Shown piece after piece: positions 14,057-22,014 of a stretch of DNA of 61,817 bases; positions within the stretch are counted from its first letter, which is position 1, and every line of letters begins with the position of its first letter. The notes under the pieces are model-generated. The model did no database searches and had not been told where the DNA came from. It worked only from the letters and a program-made list of their open reading frames with translations. Origin of the DNA: a virus. Both the position numbers and the translations under genes were made by a program. The DNA lies in IMG/VR virus record IMGVR_UViG_3300046007_013304, positions 1 to 61,817 of that record; one strand, given 5' to 3'.

Positions 14057-14395
14057 ATGCGTACAAATCAATTCAAAAGCCTACAACAAGCAGCACTTTC
14101 AGTCAGTGCTCCTCATCTCATGCCAATCAATGAAAATGTTCAGCATGTCGAATATATCGAAGAACAAGTTGCAGACATTCCAACAGAACTCGTTGAGTTT
14201 GTCGCAAATGTAATCGAAAGTGCAGAAGAAAGACTCAAAACAACTTTCACCGCACAAGAAATAAATGAAACCACAAAGTACATCGTTCAAAAGCTTCAAG
14301 TTGAAAATTTGATCGAAAGCATTGAAAACCAAGTCGGCTTCGAGCTCAATGAAGCTGAAGTTGATTATGTTTTTAATACTCTCCAAAATCTTTGA
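14057..14395 (+). CDS. Small helical protein sharing a prohead core module
   Basis: 112 residues, preceded by CAGGAG. Residues 44-80 (ELVEFVANVIESAEERL and on) match residues 56-92 of the acidic prohead core protein encoded at 44994 (DLVDYINNVISEAEERL and on). Both include the string FT.QEI.E. A possible protease site INE occurs at 24-26. The shared module and late promoter suggest a head-core or internal protein. The one-base overlap with the next gene indicates coupling. Confidence 0.65.
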   Translation: MRTNQFKSLQQAALSVSAPHLMPINENVQHVEYIEEQVADIPTELVEFVANVIESAEERLKTTFTAQEINETTKYIVQKLQVENLIESIENQVGFELNEAEVDYVFNTLQNL

Positions 14396-14904
14396 TGACA
14401 ACAAGACACGAAATAATCAGATCAACCGTTAACGGCATTCTTCAGGAGGCATTTGATAACCGACCTGGATTTTGGTCCGGGACATCTGATGCGTATAATG
14501 TAACCAGACAGGGTGGAAAATTTCCAAAAATTGAAAAACCAGACATGATGGAATTGGTCAAACAAGAAAATGAATTAATTAGTCTGTTGGGACAGAGATA
14601 TCCAAAAAATCATCCAAATCCTCGCTTACAAAAACAACCAATTTATCCTAAAGGATCAGATGGCCACAAACAAATAAAAAAGAAAATAGCAAAAATTAGA
14701 CTGGCTAGAAAAAATTTCTCTAAAATTAAAGCAGATTACGAAAGATATAAAACAGGGGTTGTTGCAGGCAAAGTTGTCGGAAGTTTAGTGAATTTTGGTT
14801 CTGCACTCGGTACTCCAATTGTAAGTAGGGCTGGACAAAGAGCTTTCGATTTAGCAGGTAGTGGAGATGCAGGAACAATGACAGGAAAGGGCTATCAGGT
14901 GTGA
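14395..14904 (+). CDS. Candidate packaged head protein, basic
   Basis: 169 residues from the ATG at 14395, which overlaps the previous stop (TGATG). The N-terminus RHEIIRSTVNGILQE matches that of the protein encoded at 5428 and ends in L-Q-E, a prohead-protease type site (residues 16-18). The rest is basic (KKKIAKIRLARKNFSKIKADYERYKTG), fitting a DNA-bound internal protein. No family is recognised for the main body. Confidence 0.6.
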   Translation: MTTRHEIIRSTVNGILQEAFDNRPGFWSGTSDAYNVTRQGGKFPKIEKPDMMELVKQENELISLLGQRYPKNHPNPRLQKQPIYPKGSDGHKQIKKKIAKIRLARKNFSKIKADYERYKTGVVAGKVVGSLVNFGSALGTPIVSRAGQRAFDLAGSGDAGTMTGKGYQV

Positions 14905-15521
14905 TTGGTCCTTCATCGGAATTCATATCCGCTGCTTCAGATTTCATAGAAAAAAATAAAACTCCGCTGAATGTGGTGTTCTACTCCGACAGAGCATCAC
15001 ATTCTTTTTATGATGTGACTTCTTTTGATGTCGAGAATAATTATGAAACATTCATGAACTTTTGGCGGGTTCGATCAAAGGGCGGATTGAATCACTTTTT
15101 TTCTTTTTTTTCTGAACCCACACCAGAATCTTTGATGACTGTGAATTTAAGAGAAATGGTAAGAAAAGCAAGAAGCCGAAAATTGATCGAAGTGAATCAA
15201 ACTACAAGCAGGGTTTTGGAATCTGAATATTTTCATTGTAAGATACCCAATTCCCATATTTCATCTATATTTTTCGGAATCAATCCCACAAGACCTGGAT
15301 ACATAATAGAGCCCGGTGAAGATGAAAGTGATTTTTATGATCTTGATGAAAAAAGAAATATTATGCATGTCAAGACAAATGACATAAGCAGGGAATCAAA
15401 TCTGTATTATTTTTTTTCACCAGATTCATCAGCAAATGTTCGATCAATCGGGTATCGTGGAATAGATGTCTCTGTAATAAAGCAGGAACAAATTCCTAAA
15501 GGTTCATATGATATATCATGA
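14901..15521 (+). CDS. Hypothetical protein, GTG start
   Basis: 206 residues starting at the GTG at 14901, overlapping the previous stop by four bases and the next start by four (ATGA). It is a mixed alpha/beta protein with many aromatic residues. The segment NVVFYSDRASHSFYDV gives no match I know. Its place between a candidate head protein and a nuclease does not indicate a role. Confidence 0.7.
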   Translation: MIGPSSEFISAASDFIEKNKTPLNVVFYSDRASHSFYDVTSFDVENNYETFMNFWRVRSKGGLNHFFSFFSEPTPESLMTVNLREMVRKARSRKLIEVNQTTSRVLESEYFHCKIPNSHISSIFFGINPTRPGYIIEPGEDESDFYDLDEKRNIMHVKTNDISRESNLYYFFSPDSSANVRSIGYRGIDVSVIKQEQIPKGSYDIS

Positions 15522-16180
15522 AACAAAAAAAATTCAACCACATAAGTGAAAATCTTAAAATTGAGCTGCTTTCCGAAGAAAATGATTCTGGCAGGCATTA
15601 TACCACTCCCGATGGAAAATATCCAAGTGTGACCACCGTCACTGGTTGGGAAAAGAGAAAATTCTTTGCCGAATGGAGAAAAAACAATCCAGAAGAGGCG
15701 AAAAGAACGACTTCGAGGGGAAACAGGCTTCACTCACTGATCGAAAAATACATGAATAATGAAAAATTGGTAGAGAAAGAGATAGATCCATTCACATTGG
15801 ATTTGTTTCTTCAATTGAAAAAAGATGTAGACAGAATAGACAATGTTCATGCTCTCGAAACACCACTGTATTCAAACCTGTTGAAACTTGCGGGAAGAGT
15901 GGACTGTGTTGCCGAATTTGACGGGGAATTGTCTATAATAGATTTTAAGGGGAGCACAAAGACAAAAAGAAGAGAAGATATAGACAACTATTTCATGCAA
16001 GCTACCGCATATTCCATAATGTGGAAAGAAAGAACTGGCGTTCCGATAAAAAAACTTGTCATAATGATCTCCGCAGAAAATGGCGGTGTGCAAATTTTTG
16101 AGGCAAATCCAGTCGATTATGTTCCAGCATTGAAATCTGCCATAGAAAACTATGAAAGGGAAGTGAATGCGACCGTTTGA
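15518..16180 (+). CDS. PD-(D/E)XK nuclease, RecB-like
   Basis: 220 residues. The motifs of the PD-(D/E)XK superfamily are present: RGNRLH (67-72), GRVDCVAEFDGELSIIDFKGSTK (126-148, with D129, D142 and K144 as the likely metal and catalytic residues) and QATAYS (161-166). Such enzymes cut or degrade DNA, and T4-like phages often carry one as a recombination or host-DNA degradation nuclease. Coupled by ATGA to the previous gene and overlapping the next by 14 bases. Confidence 0.85.
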   Translation: MKQKKFNHISENLKIELLSEENDSGRHYTTPDGKYPSVTTVTGWEKRKFFAEWRKNNPEEAKRTTSRGNRLHSLIEKYMNNEKLVEKEIDPFTLDLFLQLKKDVDRIDNVHALETPLYSNLLKLAGRVDCVAEFDGELSIIDFKGSTKTKRREDIDNYFMQATAYSIMWKERTGVPIKKLVIMISAENGGVQIFEANPVDYVPALKSAIENYEREVNATV

Positions 16181-16574
16181 CATAAGAAATGTGAATAGGG
16201 TCAATTCCTACGAGTGGTCCAGATGCAATAATGATTCCCGTGCCATAAACTGGAGAAGTTGGGTATGTAAAACTTATGGTGGGGAATTCAAGGAGGATAG
16301 GTTGGGTAAAATGGTAATGTGGACTTGGATTGTGTCATCAGAGGAAGAATTGGTAAAATGGGTATTCACTGATCCAGAAGGAAAAGAACATCGAGTCTCA
16401 AACTTCATTGGATTTTGCAAAGAACATAAACTAGATGATGCTCGTATGTACAATACATACACAGGGTCAAGAAAACACCATAAAGGATGGAAAGCCACTC
16501 GACTTTATGGTGTTGAAGGAAGATTGAACCCAAGGGATTTTGGAAGAAATCTTCCTCCACCAGCCCGTTCATAA
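16167..16574 (+). CDS. Small DNA-binding protein, homing-endonuclease-associated type
   Basis: 135 residues. The C-terminal segment FTDPEGKEHRVSNFIGFCKEHKL...HKGW resembles the DNA-recognition repeats attached to HNH/GIY-YIG homing endonucleases of phages (NUMOD/IENR type). No nuclease motif is seen in the N-terminal half, so it may be a free DNA-binding domain or a degenerate homing protein. It begins inside the end of the nuclease gene. Confidence 0.55.
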   Translation: MRPFDIRNVNRVNSYEWSRCNNDSRAINWRSWVCKTYGGEFKEDRLGKMVMWTWIVSSEEELVKWVFTDPEGKEHRVSNFIGFCKEHKLDDARMYNTYTGSRKHHKGWKATRLYGVEGRLNPRDFGRNLPPPARS

Positions 16575-16580
16575 AACCAA

Positions 16581-16633
16581 GAACCGCTTAAAAAACATAT
16601 CGGTTCAAGCCAGACTCCCAGCGGAAGTCTGGC
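16581..16633 (+). terminator. Two tandem hairpins
   Basis: GAACCG (16581-16586) pairs with CGGTTC (16601-16606) across a long loop. GCCAGACT (16609-16616) pairs with AGTCTGGC (16626-16633) around a nine-base loop. No T run follows directly. Probably a terminator region before the late promoter at 16641. Confidence 0.45.
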
Positions 16634-16640
16634 AATTATC

Positions 16641-16648
16641 TTTAAATA
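16641..16648 (+). promoter_or_regulatory. Late promoter box TTTAAATA
   Basis: Ends nine bases before the ATG at 16658 and no Shine-Dalgarno is present, so the leader would be at most a few bases. Confidence 0.55.
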
Positions 16649-16657
16649 CATACAAAT

Positions 16658-19600
16658 ATGGAAAAATATCTACCAGAATGGTTCAATGAAGATGAATTTG
16701 AGACTTTTCTTTCTGAAGGTCCCCTGACCAGACAAGCATGGATCAAGGGAATAAAAAGATGGAGAAGGACCCGTTTCATGCTCAAGCAGATGCTCGGGAA
16801 GACACCGATGAAGTACATCTCAAGGGCGATGAGATCAAAACACGCGATAATGGCTCGTACAGCCGTTCAGAACGCAAGGGACATACAAGCAGCACAAGAC
16901 AGAGAGGAAAAAATGGACGCAGCGAGAAACTTTATAAGACAAGAGGATGTTACTGTTGATTTTGGCAAACTACTCGCTGAAAAACTATTCGGCGGTTCAC
17001 AGACCGCATTCAGTCTAGGAACAAAATCATCGGCAGGTGAAAGGGCTTCCATGAGGAATCCCACCGGCGACCCCAAAAAACAGGCTAGATTGAAAAAAAG
17101 ATTTCAAAGGGAAGATGACAGAAAGAACAGTCACCAAACAAATGAATCTTTCATATTTGAAGAGAATAAAAAATCATCTTCTAATCAACCCAGTGCTTCC
17201 GGTCCAAAAGGTTCACCAAAAACAGGCGGTAAAAAATTAACCAATGAAGAAAAAATCAAAAAAGGTGATCTCAGTCCTGTTGTCGTGATAAAAACAAAGG
17301 ATGGCAAAGTAAAAATTGCAAGTAGAGATTCCTTGGCAAGTTTCAAGACTGGATATAAAATTTTGAAGAACAAGAAACCCGGAGAGATAAAATCTCCTGG
17401 CGATCTGATGCATTATATTGCCGGTAAAGAAGGAAAATTCGAGAGAACCGAAACATATAATGTGATATTCAACAACAAACCAGTCGAGGAAGTATTAGGC
17501 ATAAAGAAAGATGAAGAGGAACCCAGAAAGAGGGAACAAAGATCAAGAGGCTCACAAAGAAAACAACAAAAGAAAGACGATCAGCAACAAAAGTCAAAGG
17601 TTCCACCTGTTTTGCCACCAGAAAGACAAACAGGACCAACAGTATTGCCATATGATCAAAATGAAAATGCACCTCAACTTGCGCAATATGTCGATGATCC
17701 GGAAACAACCGAAAGATTGCAAGAACTGGGTTGGTTTGGCAAGGATGGTCGTGAACTTGAAGCAATTCAAAGAGAAGTCGATTCAAATCCATGGATGACT
17801 GAAGCTGGAAGAAGATCAAGAGCAGCCATGCTCTCGTTAGCTAAGGGATCAAATCCTGTTTTATCCAGTTATAAAGATGAAGATCTAGTCACTCTCCGCA
17901 TTGGAATGATGCGAGGAATGATGAAGATGAGTAAATTATACGAAAAAATGGGTGCTAGAGATACCACATCGAAAGCAGATTATGTGGTATTCCCCAAAGA
18001 ATATCTTGACATATTTGCCAAGTATATCTCGGGTCAAAAAATAAGATCAGATCTGAGCAAGTTGAATTTTGCCGGTAAAGAAAAACTAAAAAGTGAAGAA
18101 GATATAAAAAACAGCGAAAAATTGGGCGATGAATTAATAAAGTTCTTGAGTTCCCAGAAAACAGATATGGGGCTCCCAAAGGAAGAATTAAAAAACTTCG
18201 TGGCGTTCTTGAAATCAAAGAGCTTTGAAGATTTTTCCCCTGAGAATGCTCAAGCTTTACTTGAATATCTAAAAGCAAAACGACAAGATGGTGTTCTCTC
18301 AAAAGAAGATTATCAAAAGTTTTCAAAATATCTGAAAGAGGAAGTCATTGAAGAAGAGCTTCCTGAAGAACTTTTGGCTATGACATTCGGTATATCTCAT
18401 AAAGCAGGAAAATCCCAACTTGCATCGTCTGCATTGACAGAAACAATTGCTGTCATTGAGGATGTCAAAGAAATGTTGGGTGGGGTATTAAATGAAATAC
18501 CGCCAGAACTCATGGAGCTTATTCAAGATTTCAATAGGCTAAAAAATTCCATGAATGGCCAAAATGCATTCAAAATTTTGAATACTAATTTTGGTAAAAG
18601 TAAAATTCAAAAAATGTCGAGGGGAAGAGCAACAAGTTATGATGCACGAAATCAGTCAAATCTTGTTGCAGCACAGGAATTTTTCAACAGTAGTAACCCA
18701 ATAGTAAAAGAAATTAAGGAAAAAATTGCGGAATTGATGAAAAATAGGTTTGTGCAGGCGGCGTTTGTTTATGCATTTGGAACTGGTAAAGGAAAATTTG
18801 ACAAAAACTCTCTAGGTGTTGCTCAGGGTATTTTCTTTGCGGACGAAAGAGGCGAAGCAGTGGGATCGATGATGTTCCCGACAAATTTTGCTGACGCAAT
18901 AAGAGACCCCAAATTCATGAAATTTGCTGCAAGCCACAAGATGAACAGCAGAGCAAAATCGTGGGGAAGCGACGGATCTAGAACGATCTCCCCATTCAGT
19001 TCAAGAGTCGAGATGGGCAGGAATGGTCCACAAGGTTTTTTTTCTCCACAGAACCTGATAGCATCATATGATCCTTTAGCCGACAGGGAACTCGATAATC
19101 TATTTGAATACACATTTTTACCCCCTGATCAAACAGTAAGTGTTGAGTCCCCACCATCATCAGAATTCATGCCTCCGCTTGGATCCGATACTCAATTTGC
19201 GGGGTTTTCTCAAAATGACGGTGGAGAATTCGAGTTTACGCTAGAAAATATTCTTCCTGTATTAGCTCAACTGGGTCTCATTCAAGATATAGATTTTGAT
19301 GTTTTGGATTATACCGAATTAGGCATGAAGTTATCATCCATGCAAAATCCAATAAAAAATGTCGTTACCGTAAACGGCAGGGAATATGCAATTCCGGTTT
19401 TTGATGTTGAATTGGCAGAGGAATTATTCAACAGTTATGATAACATAAATGAAACGGTTATTGAGATGTTAAACGATGGTTTGGAATATGAAGATGCTGT
19501 TGAGATCTTTAAAAACGAAATCAGTTCCTTGTTGGAAGGTAAAAGAAACTACAAGAGAGAGTATCGTCTTTTCCATGGAAAACCGGAACAGAGGGCAAAA

Positions 19601-19915
19601 AGAAGCAAAAGAGTATTAGCCAGAAGAAAAATGGCAAAGAAATTAGGTAAGAATGCAATCAAAGGAAAAGATATAGACCACAAGGACGGAAATGCTCTCA
19701 ATAACGGCGATTCTAATTTGAGAGTCAGATCCATAAATAAAAACCGGGCAGACAATGGTCATTCAAAGAAAAAAATATCTGAGATGTGGGGTGCCGGACT
19801 TGAAGGTTCGGGGGAATTGACCGCAAAGTGGTTGAAACAAACACCCGGACAATGGCAGATGATTGATCCAAAACTATTAAAACTTCTATTAAAGAATAAA
19901 GGAAAAAGCAGATGA
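16658..19915 (+). CDS. Giant candidate packaged protein with C-terminal HNH domain
   Basis: 1085 residues. The N-terminus ends in FLSE (17-20), a possible prohead-protease site. A basic segment (KGIKRWRRTRF) and a long, mostly charged region with disordered stretches (120-330) follow. The C-terminal 120 residues form an HNH nuclease-like domain: HGKPEQRAKRSKRVLARRK, then IDHKDGNALNN (D1007, H1008) and NLRVRSINKNR. Similar HNH tails occur on large virion proteins of T4-like aquatic phages, as far as I recall. I infer a virion or head protein that may carry a nuclease into the host. The middle matches nothing I know. Confidence 0.7.
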   Translation: MEKYLPEWFNEDEFETFLSEGPLTRQAWIKGIKRWRRTRFMLKQMLGKTPMKYISRAMRSKHAIMARTAVQNARDIQAAQDREEKMDAARNFIRQEDVTVDFGKLLAEKLFGGSQTAFSLGTKSSAGERASMRNPTGDPKKQARLKKRFQREDDRKNSHQTNESFIFEENKKSSSNQPSASGPKGSPKTGGKKLTNEEKIKKGDLSPVVVIKTKDGKVKIASRDSLASFKTGYKILKNKKPGEIKSPGDLMHYIAGKEGKFERTETYNVIFNNKPVEEVLGIKKDEEEPRKREQRSRGSQRKQQKKDDQQQKSKVPPVLPPERQTGPTVLPYDQNENAPQLAQYVDDPETTERLQELGWFGKDGRELEAIQREVDSNPWMTEAGRRSRAAMLSLAKGSNPVLSSYKDEDLVTLRIGMMRGMMKMSKLYEKMGARDTTSKADYVVFPKEYLDIFAKYISGQKIRSDLSKLNFAGKEKLKSEEDIKNSEKLGDELIKFLSSQKTDMGLPKEELKNFVAFLKSKSFEDFSPENAQALLEYLKAKRQDGVLSKEDYQKFSKYLKEEVIEEELPEELLAMTFGISHKAGKSQLASSALTETIAVIEDVKEMLGGVLNEIPPELMELIQDFNRLKNSMNGQNAFKILNTNFGKSKIQKMSRGRATSYDARNQSNLVAAQEFFNSSNPIVKEIKEKIAELMKNRFVQAAFVYAFGTGKGKFDKNSLGVAQGIFFADERGEAVGSMMFPTNFADAIRDPKFMKFAASHKMNSRAKSWGSDGSRTISPFSSRVEMGRNGPQGFFSPQNLIASYDPLADRELDNLFEYTFLPPDQTVSVESPPSSEFMPPLGSDTQFAGFSQNDGGEFEFTLENILPVLAQLGLIQDIDFDVLDYTELGMKLSSMQNPIKNVVTVNGREYAIPVFDVELAEELFNSYDNINETVIEMLNDGLEYEDAVEIFKNEISSLLEGKRNYKREYRLFHGKPEQRAKRSKRVLARRKMAKKLGKNAIKGKDIDHKDGNALNNGDSNLRVRSINKNRADNGHSKKKISEMWGAGLEGSGELTAKWLKQTPGQWQMIDPKLLKLLLKNKGKSR

Positions 19916-20265
19916 AAAAGAAAAAAGACTGTGGTTGCGGTAAAACCAAAAAATACAGAAAAATGATGGGTGTGTCGGAATGCTTTGGTAGCAAAACAGA
20001 CGCATTGAGCATCGTTGAGCTTTTGGATTTTCAAAAAAATAAACCATTTAAGGTTAGTTTCAATGAAGGCATAACAGTCTCATGGGAAAATGAGAATCTT
20101 CAGGAAAAAACTCTGACTCCAAAAGACAAGATGCAAAAGGAAAAATTTATGAAAGACATGAAAAAGAAGGATGTCTTGAATAAATTAAAGAAAAAATATG
20201 GCGAAAAAAAAGGTAAGGCTGTAGCATACGCCATGGCAACAAATAAAGCAAAGAAAACCCCTTAA
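19912..20265 (+). CDS. Small basic protein with Cys-rich N-terminus
   Basis: 117 residues, ATGA overlap with the giant HNH protein gene. It starts MKKKKDCGCGKTKKYRK, a CxC motif in a basic context also seen in the protein at 35287 (ENKGCGCGKKN). The C-terminus LKKKYGEKKGKAVAYAMATNKAKK is a basic helical tail of a kind I recall from other T4-like phage proteins. It may bind DNA. The function is unknown. Confidence 0.65.
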   Translation: MKKKKDCGCGKTKKYRKMMGVSECFGSKTDALSIVELLDFQKNKPFKVSFNEGITVSWENENLQEKTLTPKDKMQKEKFMKDMKKKDVLNKLKKKYGEKKGKAVAYAMATNKAKKTP

Positions 20266-20279
20266 CATAAAGGAATTGC

Positions 20280-20582
20280 ATGGAACCTATCATAGCACAA
20301 GCATCAGATATAAGTTTTTTAGATAATATTGCTGGCTTGTTGGGCATTATGGCTGTGATTTTGGGTGGAACAGTTACACTTTTAACCATGCTAGGAAAAA
20401 TAAGGACAGAAATAGCTGAAATTCGCGTAGAGCTTCAAAAGGATAGAGCTCACATGGAATCCAGAATTTCTTCCCTTGAAAATTCTGTAAAAAACATAAA
20501 AAGTCAACTGAATACCATATTGTTTTCATTGGCTAGAAATCGAATATCTTTGGAAGATACACATATAGATGATCATAAATAA
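20280..20582 (+). CDS. Single-span membrane protein with coiled coil
   Basis: 100 residues, with AAAGGA before the ATG. One membrane helix (IAGLLGIMAVILGGTVTLLTML, about 17-38) is followed by a coiled coil (residues 40-80, IRTEIAEIRVELQKDRAHMESRI). This is the usual layout of small phage inner-membrane proteins of the hemolysin-XhlA or spanin type. The assignment is not certain; a lysis or entry role is possible. Confidence 0.6.
   Translation: MEPIIAQASDISFLDNIAGLLGIMAVILGGTVTLLTMLGKIRTEIAEIRVELQKDRAHMESRISSLENSVKNIKSQLNTILFSLARNRISLEDTHIDDHK
20574..20581 (+). promoter_or_regulatory. Late promoter box CATAAATA
   Basis: Overlaps the stop codon of the preceding gene and lies 16 bases before the ATG at 20598, with AGAGGA in the leader. 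Confidence 0.65.
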
Positions 20583-20597
20583 TCAAAAGAGGACAAA

Positions 20598-21119
20598 ATG
20601 AAAAAATTTAACCAATTAAAACAGCGTTTGATGGAATCAGAATACACTGAAGGCGGTGGTTTCAATGCGGCATATGATGGAACCACAAGTAGAAGCGTGG
20701 CTAGCGATTTTGGTGCTCACAGAATTGAAGATGCAACCCAAAGAAGCAGAATAAATGCCTTCCTGCAAGCTTTTTCACAGAAAGATTATCTTGACCCCAG
20801 AAGTGCAATCGCTCTGTTAAGAGCAAAATTGAATTTGATTGGTTTAGATTTTCAATTCAATAATAATGTGAACTTAATTCCAAATACCGTTATACGACTG
20901 CCGTTGACTCGTTTCGGTGGAACATTTGGCTTCAAGACCAGAAATGGTGTCGTAAATCATGGGATAGAAGATTCTTTTGAAAGAACTGATGGAATTTCAG
21001 AATTTAACAATGGGAAAGGACTTCAATTAATCGTAAATATCGGTCAAAATGGTGCAAATGGTCTCTTCAAATTTAACATTATGTTAGAAGAGACTACTGG
21101 AGATTCTACAGCGGAGTAA
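20598..21119 (+). CDS. Candidate head-processed structural protein
   Basis: 173 residues. The N-terminus MKKFNQLKQRLME ends in L-M-E (11-13), a possible prohead-protease site. The rest has a helical part (DATQRSRINAFLQAF) and a beta-rich C-terminal part with Gly/Asn (NIGQNGANGLFKF). It has its own late promoter and AGAGGA ribosome site, which suggests good late expression. Probably a virion protein; no family recognised. Confidence 0.65.
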   Translation: MKKFNQLKQRLMESEYTEGGGFNAAYDGTTSRSVASDFGAHRIEDATQRSRINAFLQAFSQKDYLDPRSAIALLRAKLNLIGLDFQFNNNVNLIPNTVIRLPLTRFGGTFGFKTRNGVVNHGIEDSFERTDGISEFNNGKGLQLIVNIGQNGANGLFKFNIMLEETTGDSTAE

Positions 21120-21121
21120 TT

Positions 21122-21505
21122 GTGAGGTTCAGAGATCCATTGACACAAGATAATTTCCTGCTCTTCGCCATGAAATTTTATGAAAATCCTGCATGTAAAA
21201 ACATGGAGGAATTCATGGAAGATTTAGAGAGAATAAAATACATAAAAAGACTCCTAAATAAATTTGAAAAAAAGGATTCTCTGAAAGAAAGACTGATTCT
21301 AAATCATATAATCATATTGAACAATGTTTTTGGTCCAGAAGCCTGCAGTAGAATTCTTTTTTTCAAGTTAGAACCGGAATATCATTCATGTCTGAAATCC
21401 TTCCTTCATTATCTTCAAATACTTCCCAGACAGATTCCGGAAATAGATTTGAGTTTAATTCCAAGGGATCACAGGATAGACCAAATTTTGAAGGAAATTC
21501 GTTAA
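21122..21505 (+). CDS. Conserved T4-like phage protein of unknown function
   Basis: 127 residues from the GTG at 21122, two bases after the previous stop. The helical segment LILNHIIILNNVFGPEACSRILFFKLE is a signature I recall from a small conserved protein found in many T4-like phages of aquatic bacteria. The function is not established. The last 118 bases are shared, in another frame, with the next gene. Confidence 0.7.
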   Translation: MRFRDPLTQDNFLLFAMKFYENPACKNMEEFMEDLERIKYIKRLLNKFEKKDSLKERLILNHIIILNNVFGPEACSRILFFKLEPEYHSCLKSFLHYLQILPRQIPEIDLSLIPRDHRIDQILKEIR

Positions 21506-22014
21506 ACGAAAGCTGGTCTGCCATCGTAACCTCGTTTACGGTGTATAAATTAATGTCCGAAATCATCAAGCCTTTCACATCGATGAAAGCTTATAAAGCC
21601 AAACTTATTGATGAAAACGGAAATTTGCTCAAAAAAGAAGAAGAACTAACTAACAGCGAAGCATCAATTCTCAGCCCATTCACCAGATTGGTCATTGGAA
21701 TAAAGAGATTAGTCAATGCATTGCCTGCAAACCGATATAAATCAGAATTTGGTTATATTCAGACTGCGGCAAGAGCAATGGCGTTTGAATGTGTTGAACT
21801 TGGTGGAGATGAAAGATTATTTTTAGAAGAACTTGAAAAATCATTGGATATTCTTCTGGAAGACGGCGAGGGATCTGCAGGGATCGGAAATGTAGCGGGT
21901 GGTGGTTTTTCAAATCCACAAGTGGGAGAACCAAATACCGCCCTTGCAGGATACAGTCCACCCATGAATATCACACAAAGAAAGAAAAAAATAATAAAGA
22001 GAGAAATAAAATGA
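21388..22014 (+). CDS. Conserved late protein with capsid-arm-like C-terminus
   Basis: 208 residues. The central region (FTVYKLMSEIIKPFTSMKAYKAKLIDENG, then RLVIGIKRLVNALP) resembles a protein conserved in T4-like cyanophages. The C-terminal part has LLE (156-158) and then GGGFSNPQVGEPNTALAGYSP (171-191), nearly the same as residues 62-82 of the major capsid protein of this phage. The start at 21388 gives a 118-base overlap with the gene before; a later ATG at 21553 would remove part of the conserved region. ATGA links it to the next gene. I infer a head-associated protein. Confidence 0.65.
   Translation: MSEILPSLSSNTSQTDSGNRFEFNSKGSQDRPNFEGNSLNESWSAIVTSFTVYKLMSEIIKPFTSMKAYKAKLIDENGNLLKKEEELTNSEASILSPFTRLVIGIKRLVNALPANRYKSEFGYIQTAARAMAFECVELGGDERLFLEELEKSLDILLEDGEGSAGIGNVAGGGFSNPQVGEPNTALAGYSPPMNITQRKKKIIKREIK

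Noticed and set aside
16595-16640. GGTTCAAGCC string resembling a tRNA T-arm
   Set aside because: Flanking bases do not pair into T or acceptor stems and no anticodon arm is present; the region folds better as two hairpins.
21544-21551. TATAAATT box inside the capsid-arm-like gene
   Set aside because: One mismatch from the late consensus and located within a conserved coding part; kept only as a note on a possible internal start.
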